From contig MNCI01004113.1 in NCBI GenBank assembly GCA_015680685.1, forward strand, positions 1,059,855 to 1,123,854: a stretch of 64,000 nt of DNA, written 5' to 3'. Both the position numbers and the translations under genes were made by a program. The notes beneath the pieces were generated by a model, which made no database searches, was not told the origin of the DNA, and saw nothing but the letters and a program-made list of their open reading frames with translations. Origin of the DNA: Gnetum montanum. Its lineage: Eukaryota; Streptophyta; Gnetopsida; Gnetales; Gnetaceae. Below are positions 59,139 through 64,000 of this stretch, in pieces. Each line of letters begins with the position of its first letter. Positions within the stretch are counted from its first letter, which is position 1.

Positions 59139-60448
59139 TGAAACACCACAAAATTTCGAGCTTAGTACTTCTCCAACGCGAAGTAGGTCCCTGGGACCCA
59201 CAGACGACCACAGCTACATCTGGTGTCACACATGGCAACTTCGGAGATCATGATAATTTTCACCAAGTATGCAGTGTCAGCGTATACGCCCAGCGTATAC
59301 GCCCAAGTTTGCAGTCTCAGTGTATACGCTGGGCGTATACGCTCAAGTTCACATCCACAGCGTATACGCCCAACATTCTCAGCGTAGACACCCGGTGTAT
59401 ACGCTTAGTGTATACGTCTCGCATGTACGCTCAGCAAGTACAACCGATGTATACGCCCAGCATGAAATCTCCAAGGACGACATGGGAACAACACTGCAGA
59501 GCAAGATTTGACACAAGGCAGCAACCATCAGCGTATACGCCTCGGTGTATACGCTCAACGCTCATCAGCATATACGCCTAGCAACCATCAGCATATACAC
59601 CAGCATCCATCAGCATATACGCCTAGCGTATACGCCCAACGTCCACAACATCTACATCCAAGTTCGCATACGTCTAGCACATTCAGCGTATACGCCCAGC
59701 GTATACGCCTAGAGTCTACGCCCACCAGATGCAACGTATACACTCAGCATATACGCCCAGCAAATGTAACATACTGTACACTTGTAAATTTTACGCTTTT
59801 GCACCCGGTCAACGCACCACGTGTTGCCCAACCCGAGTCTAGCGTCAAAACTTGTATATAAGCCCCAATTCTTCACTAGATCGAGGTCGGTTGGCAAATC
59901 CCAGAGCAAACCAGAGAGCAGAGACGTTGAGCACCAGAGCAGAAAACCTTATACGCTGGACAACCCTGTACGCTGAGCATACAGCCTCTACGCTGTGCCT
60001 ACCGTGCGAACCAGCCCACAGTCATCCCTGCATCCACCGGGGCTTTTCGTCTGCCTTGTGTCCCAGTCGCAACTGCGTTAGACCGGTGCATTGTACTCTC
60101 ATTCTATAATGCCATTGTTACATTTTCTTCCCAAAATCGTTTACAGTTTGCATTAATTGTTGCATGTATTTTGTTTTCGCTCATTTATGTCTACGCTCTG
60201 TTCGCATCAGTTACGTTGTTTACGCTCTGGTTTACGCCTGTTACGCTGTTTACGTATAACCCAGTGTATAGCACCTCGGTGTACGTTTGGGGAAATCCTT
60301 GCCTAATCCGCGTGCAGACCACTCAAGGTACTCTGCCTTTGTTCATTCCAACTCGCCCTCAGGCGAAGGTAGGGTTTTCTGTGCGTGTCTTGTGATCCCA
60401 CGATCTCTATTTCCTTCCAGTCAGAGACCGACGATTTCAGACGGTACA
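59139..60448 (+). repeat. Element B 3' LTR
   Basis: 1310 bp with the same termini as the 5' LTR and a TATATAAG box at about 59856-59863. It is 78 bp longer than its partner, mostly from a different number of GCGTATACGC units (59278-59765). Target duplication ATGGC follows. Confidence 0.9.
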
Positions 60449-61090
60449 ATGGCTTAAGTAATTTAGCATATAAAGCATTTTGAGCTTTTCTAAGGACATC
60501 ATTAGTATACCCCAGAATTCCAGCACATCGGCATAACTTCTTGATTAGACATGGAAAGGGCAATGCAAACTTTCCTATCTTCGATTCTTCAAACCACCTT
60601 AATATTTCTGTTAAATACAAATGGGGCAAATTGGCATCAACCTTACCCATCAAAATTGCATTTCCTTTGGCTATATAAGTAGAAATTTTATTTAACCCCT
60701 TCATTGGAAAATATGATAGGTGCCAATTTTAAAGAAAATTCTCTCTTCAACGGTTAATTCTCCATATGTCTTATCTTCTTTATTGTACGTCCTTTTTACC
60801 CATACTTTTCTTGCATCTGCGTTGGAGCTAGTGGACAAATGAGCAACTTTAGGCCTTGTATTTGGAAGATTCAGAACTTTCGCAATGGCCTTTGTGGAGA
60901 AATCAACTAAAAATCCACCAATATCGACTATGGTGCCTTCTTCTTTATTGTGCCAAAATTGATAGGTTTCACTCACATACCATTCTCCACTCTCCAAAAG
61001 GATAGGCCATAGTGGAGATCCCTTGAGTAATTCTTGGACTGGTTTAGGGACGAATTCGGTAAAAGGCCCAAAATTAAGTTCCACAATCAC
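60449..61090 (-). pseudogene. Element C unknown ORF, N-terminal part
   Basis: Starts at an ATG at 61090 and reads PFTEFVPKPVQELLKG, ESGEWYVSETYQFWH and VDFSTKAIAKVLNLP, then a basic VWVKRTYNKE stretch. A -1-type frame change occurs at about 60701-60704, where the stop of the first frame overlaps the ATG of the second. It continues NAILMGKVDANLPHLYL and IGKFALPFPCLIKKLC, and is cut by element B at 60449. The VDFS..AI..xLxLP pattern faintly recalls the extra ORFs found in some large plant LTR elements. I cannot name the family. Confidence 0.5.
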
Positions 61091-61813
61091 TATAGTGGAT
61101 GTGAACCTTTTCTGAATGGCTTGAATACATTCTAGGGATAATGTGAGATGTTGTCATTGTTTTGGTACCTTCACCTCTCCACCTTTTACTTATCCGGATT
61201 GTGTAGTGACAAGGGTTTCTTAATGGATGCTGAATGATTGTGCCTCCTATTCTGCATGTTCCGCATGAGGTCCTCGGCCTCTACCTCTTCTCGGGCATTT
61301 GGCTGCACCTTGAGAAGGTCCTCTCTATTGTCCTCGTTTAGGGACCATTTGTAATCACACAAAGATCAATTGTTAGTAAGGTTATTTAAAGAAATTCAAT
61401 TATCTCATACCTTACTCATTACCTTTAATAAATGTTGAATTCTTTACTTCGTATGATTTCAGAGTTAGAAATTTTTCAAGAAAGTTCCCCTAAAAATTTT
61501 TAATGTCAGGCTTGACTTGCTCAAGTGACTCCAATAATAATTTAAATGATTTGGGTGAAGGAAGAAAATTAGTTTGACCTGAGTTTTTAATATTTCCTAA
61601 CAGTACTTACCCCTATGATATCCTTCGAGCGATAGCAAATCTCAAAAAAGCTATGCACAAATTCTATTGTACCCCTCTCCAATGACTAAGTTAAACACTT
61701 TGGGTTTAATTAGGTTTGATCGGAAAAGAAATCGGAGCGTTAACAAGCAAAATATTGATGGTCTAATTTTAGACCCTCAAATCACCAAAAATCGTGGAAG
61801 AAAATTTGAATAA
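61091..61813. other. Upstream region of the element C ORF
   Basis: No coding motifs found. Element C should have its 5' LTR on this side, but I see no match to LTR-C here. Confidence 0.4.
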
Positions 61814-61837
61814 CCCCCCCCCCCCCCCCCCCCCCCN
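61814..61837. other. Poly-C run ending in an undetermined base
   Basis: Twenty-three C residues followed by N at 61837. This is the only ambiguous base in the window, probably a sequencing or assembly limit at a homopolymer. Confidence 0.95.
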
Positions 61838-63540
61838 GTAGCACATGGGGGCCTCATATATATAGCTTTTATAAATGCTATATCGTATACGCGATAGCGC
61901 GTATCCAATATCGCATTGAACCCAATAACAGGTACCCGATATCGCATCCTATCCAAGATAGGGTACTTAGTAAAAGTGATGATTTTTTGAATTTTTACGG
62001 CCAAAAATGAAGCATCTGAGGTAGATTTGAAAGATTTGGGGTAATATCAAGTGAAAATTAAGGCATTGCAAGTGTAATGGAGTGGAGTTATACAAGGAAG
62101 TTCTTTGAAAAGGGTGAGGAAAAAGGACATGTAGTGGTTCTAAAGAACGTTCGATTAAAATGATGATAAAGAAAAGAATAGATTTGGCGACGGAGTACTT
62201 GAAGAGTAGAAGATGATGTGGTGGTGTGCAACAAGTACAAATTACAAAAGTCACGCAAGTGGATCCTCCCCAAAGTAGGTTCCAACTTATCATGCCCTTG
62301 TGTAACCACGCCTTAAAATGTTCGTAGGCAGTAGAAGAGTTAAATGCAATCCGCACCCATGCAACAAAACACCCACATGTTAAATACCACCACTATGAGG
62401 TATGAATTCTATGCCACACAAGACATAAGTTAGAAATACTTGGATGATGAGATGAGACAAATTACAAAAAGGATTGCGGAGATTGGGATGTGAGGTAACT
62501 TACCCTAGGCACAATGAATCCTAAGTGTTATGCATGATTAAAGTACCATTAGCCTTTCAACCTAAGATCAAAACTAAGTCCATACCTCTTATCAGTGACA
62601 TCGCATTGTAATGATAGACAACGGCAAGAGCATCATGATAGCAAGGTGTACAATCACTTGGGGTTTTGCACCAGGGAGGAGTGATTCAAATTTGTTTGCG
62701 GCACATTTTTCTTGAGCTTTTCTTTTCTGCTTCTCTTCTTTCTTTTCTTTTTCTTCTTCTAGCCGCTTTTACATTTTGTCTTTCCCAAATGTGATTTGGA
62801 GAAGCTGCCAACCTTTAGGCATGGATGCATGTCTTTCTAGTGGGATCCCCCTAGAACAGCATTGAGTTCCTTTATTAAGTGCCTTTATTACAAATCTTAC
62901 TCCCATTTTTCGTTAGATCTACAAGGATCTTAGTACAACTAAGCTACATGATAGCACATACAGATGTCACTAAAGAGAATCCACAAGTTCCCTTGATACC
63001 ACATCCTTGCCATTCCCTCTCAATTCATCACTTTTCACTCTAGGCATAATGAGTACAAAGTTACTTTAAGTTTTGATGATAACAAAAATATCATCATACC
63101 CAGGGCAAGAACCTCTTATTAATAGAATGGTTGGGTGGATGTTGTGGGCTCACTATCTAAATAATTAATCACTTGTGACTCTATAGCATAGAACAACATC
63201 TCAACCAGTTGGTTACATGAGTGTTTTATTCACAGATGAGATTACCCACAAAAAGATAAAATGGCAAATTGAAAAACAAGAAATTAGAAAACAAAAAATT
63301 GAAAAATAAAAAATTTTAAAACTAAAGAAAAGGAAAAACATTTACTAATTATGCTTTTTAGAATGGGGGATATCTCCCATGACTAAACCTTTGATCATAG
63401 TGAGAATTAATGAATGGAAAGTTAGGATCCATGCATATTGGAACTATTGGGGTCTGATCATATCCAAATCACTGGGTGTTTTTTAATGTAGTGGTAGGAA
63501 CATACCCAAATTGATTTAAGTAGGCATAGTAGGTGATGAG
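61838..63540. other. Repeat-derived intergenic DNA
   Basis: 61875-61975 holds decayed GATATCGC/TATACGCGATA palindromes like those at 63645-63770, here probably an LTR in minus orientation with a TATATATATGAG box near 61855. From 62000 to 63540 I see no gene. A pyrimidine-rich run lies at 62705-62775 and an A-rich run at 63255-63340. Confidence 0.4.
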
Positions 63541-63559
63541 ACCTGAATTGCTCATAGTG

Positions 63560-64000
63560 CTGGCGGTCGCCTTAAGGCAACCACGTTAAGGCACCCACGA
63601 TAAGGCACCCCTGTTGTATCATGGGTTGCGTTGTATCATGGGCTGCGTTGTATTATCGCGATATCGCGTATGCGATGTATCATGGGCCGCGATATCGCGT
63701 CCCCTGTGATATCGCGTACACGATATCGCGTCCTTCCCTGCGATATCGCGTACGTGATATCGCAGTCCGCCGCCATGTCTATAAATAAGAGGCGGCACTC
63801 CCTTGTTTGGGGGATCCCAGTTTTAGGTAGCGAAGCTCTGGCAGTTTGATCCTACCAGAGTTAGAATTTTCCCGTGTCTGCCCGCAGTGTGGTGAATGTG
63901 ATTGTACGGTGTCTTTATTCGAGTGTGCCGTACTTGGACACGCACATGACCGGCAATAAAGATCGAGATTACTTCATCATTGCAGCATTCACTTAGTTTA
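63560..64000 (+). mobile_element. LTR, plus orientation, cut by the window end
   Basis: A palindrome-rich U3 (six GATATCGC words, 63645-63770) precedes TATAAATAAG at about 63780-63789. The last 110 bp (GTGTGCCGTACTTGGACA, then CAATAAAGATCGAGATTAC) align with the LTR-C R-U5 region at 49900-50000 in reverse and, more weakly, with 1010-1090. It is a related but distinct family. The left edge is uncertain. Confidence 0.6.

Larger units (their letters stand above)
52307..60448 (+). mobile_element. Element B: pol-less gag-protease LTR retrotransposon
   Basis: 8142 bp with direct LTRs, a primer-binding site, a polypurine tract and the exact 5-bp target duplication ATGGC at 52302-52306 and 60449-60453. 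It carries gag and a protease-like domain of the Tat/Ogre style (gypsy). Between the protease and the 3' LTR there are about 1.5 kb with no RT, RNase H or integrase. The LTRs differ by perhaps 5% outside their repeats, so it is older than the copia element. It inserted into the element C ORF. Confidence 0.9.

Overview
This is repeat-dominated nuclear DNA from a seed plant with a large genome. It is AT-rich and full of decayed LTR retrotransposons nested in one another. It also holds plant-type LINE remnants, a telo-box/TATA LTR promoter and primer-binding sites for plant tRNAs. No host gene can be assigned with confidence in 64 kb. The age and decay of the elements would suit a gymnosperm-like genome, but the species cannot be fixed from this sequence. 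Nothing bacterial, organellar or CRISPR-like was seen.

Layout. 0.6-1.6 kb: an LTR of a family (here LTR-C) seen again at 49.4-50.3 kb and in related form at the right edge. 1.6-2.65 kb: a dispersed LTR-like module, repeated at 14.4-14.9 kb. About 4.0-14.4 kb: element A, with long LTRs, a gag remnant and a protease remnant but no pol. A three-LTR tandem array of a miniature, internally empty retrotransposon (7211-9288, target duplication ACTAC) sits between its gag and protease. Its 3' LTR is split by another insertion. 15-30.7 kb: mostly unrecognised AT-rich DNA with a gypsy integrase scrap, an RTE-type LINE tail, a tRNA-like SINE fragment and a copia gag remnant. 30755-35979: a complete-length Ty1/copia element (target duplication CAAAG) with a broken gag-pol. 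38.0-38.7 kb: a head-to-head LTR piece of the same family. 38.77-42.06 kb: a 3.3-kb imperfect palindrome whose outer arms carry gypsy reverse transcriptase. 41.6-44.5 kb: a degenerate chromodomain Ty3/gypsy pol and its 3' LTR. 46.6-47.5 kb: a GC-richer patch that may hold host exons. 47.6-49.4 kb: an L1-type LINE on the minus strand, cut by LTR-C. 50.3-61.1 kb: a minus-strand ORF of unrecognised family (element C), split by element B. Element B (52307-60448, target duplication ATGGC) is another pol-less gag-protease LTR element, with LTRs packed with the palindrome GCGTATACGC.

How they fit together. Three pol-less elements (A, the miniature array and B) share a primer-binding site matching the 3' end of plant tRNA-Asn as I recall it. 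This suggests one clan of parasites copied in trans by an autonomous partner that is not in the window. The best candidates for something undescribed are this clan, the palindrome-array LTRs, the unknown minus-strand ORF and the 3.3-kb palindrome.
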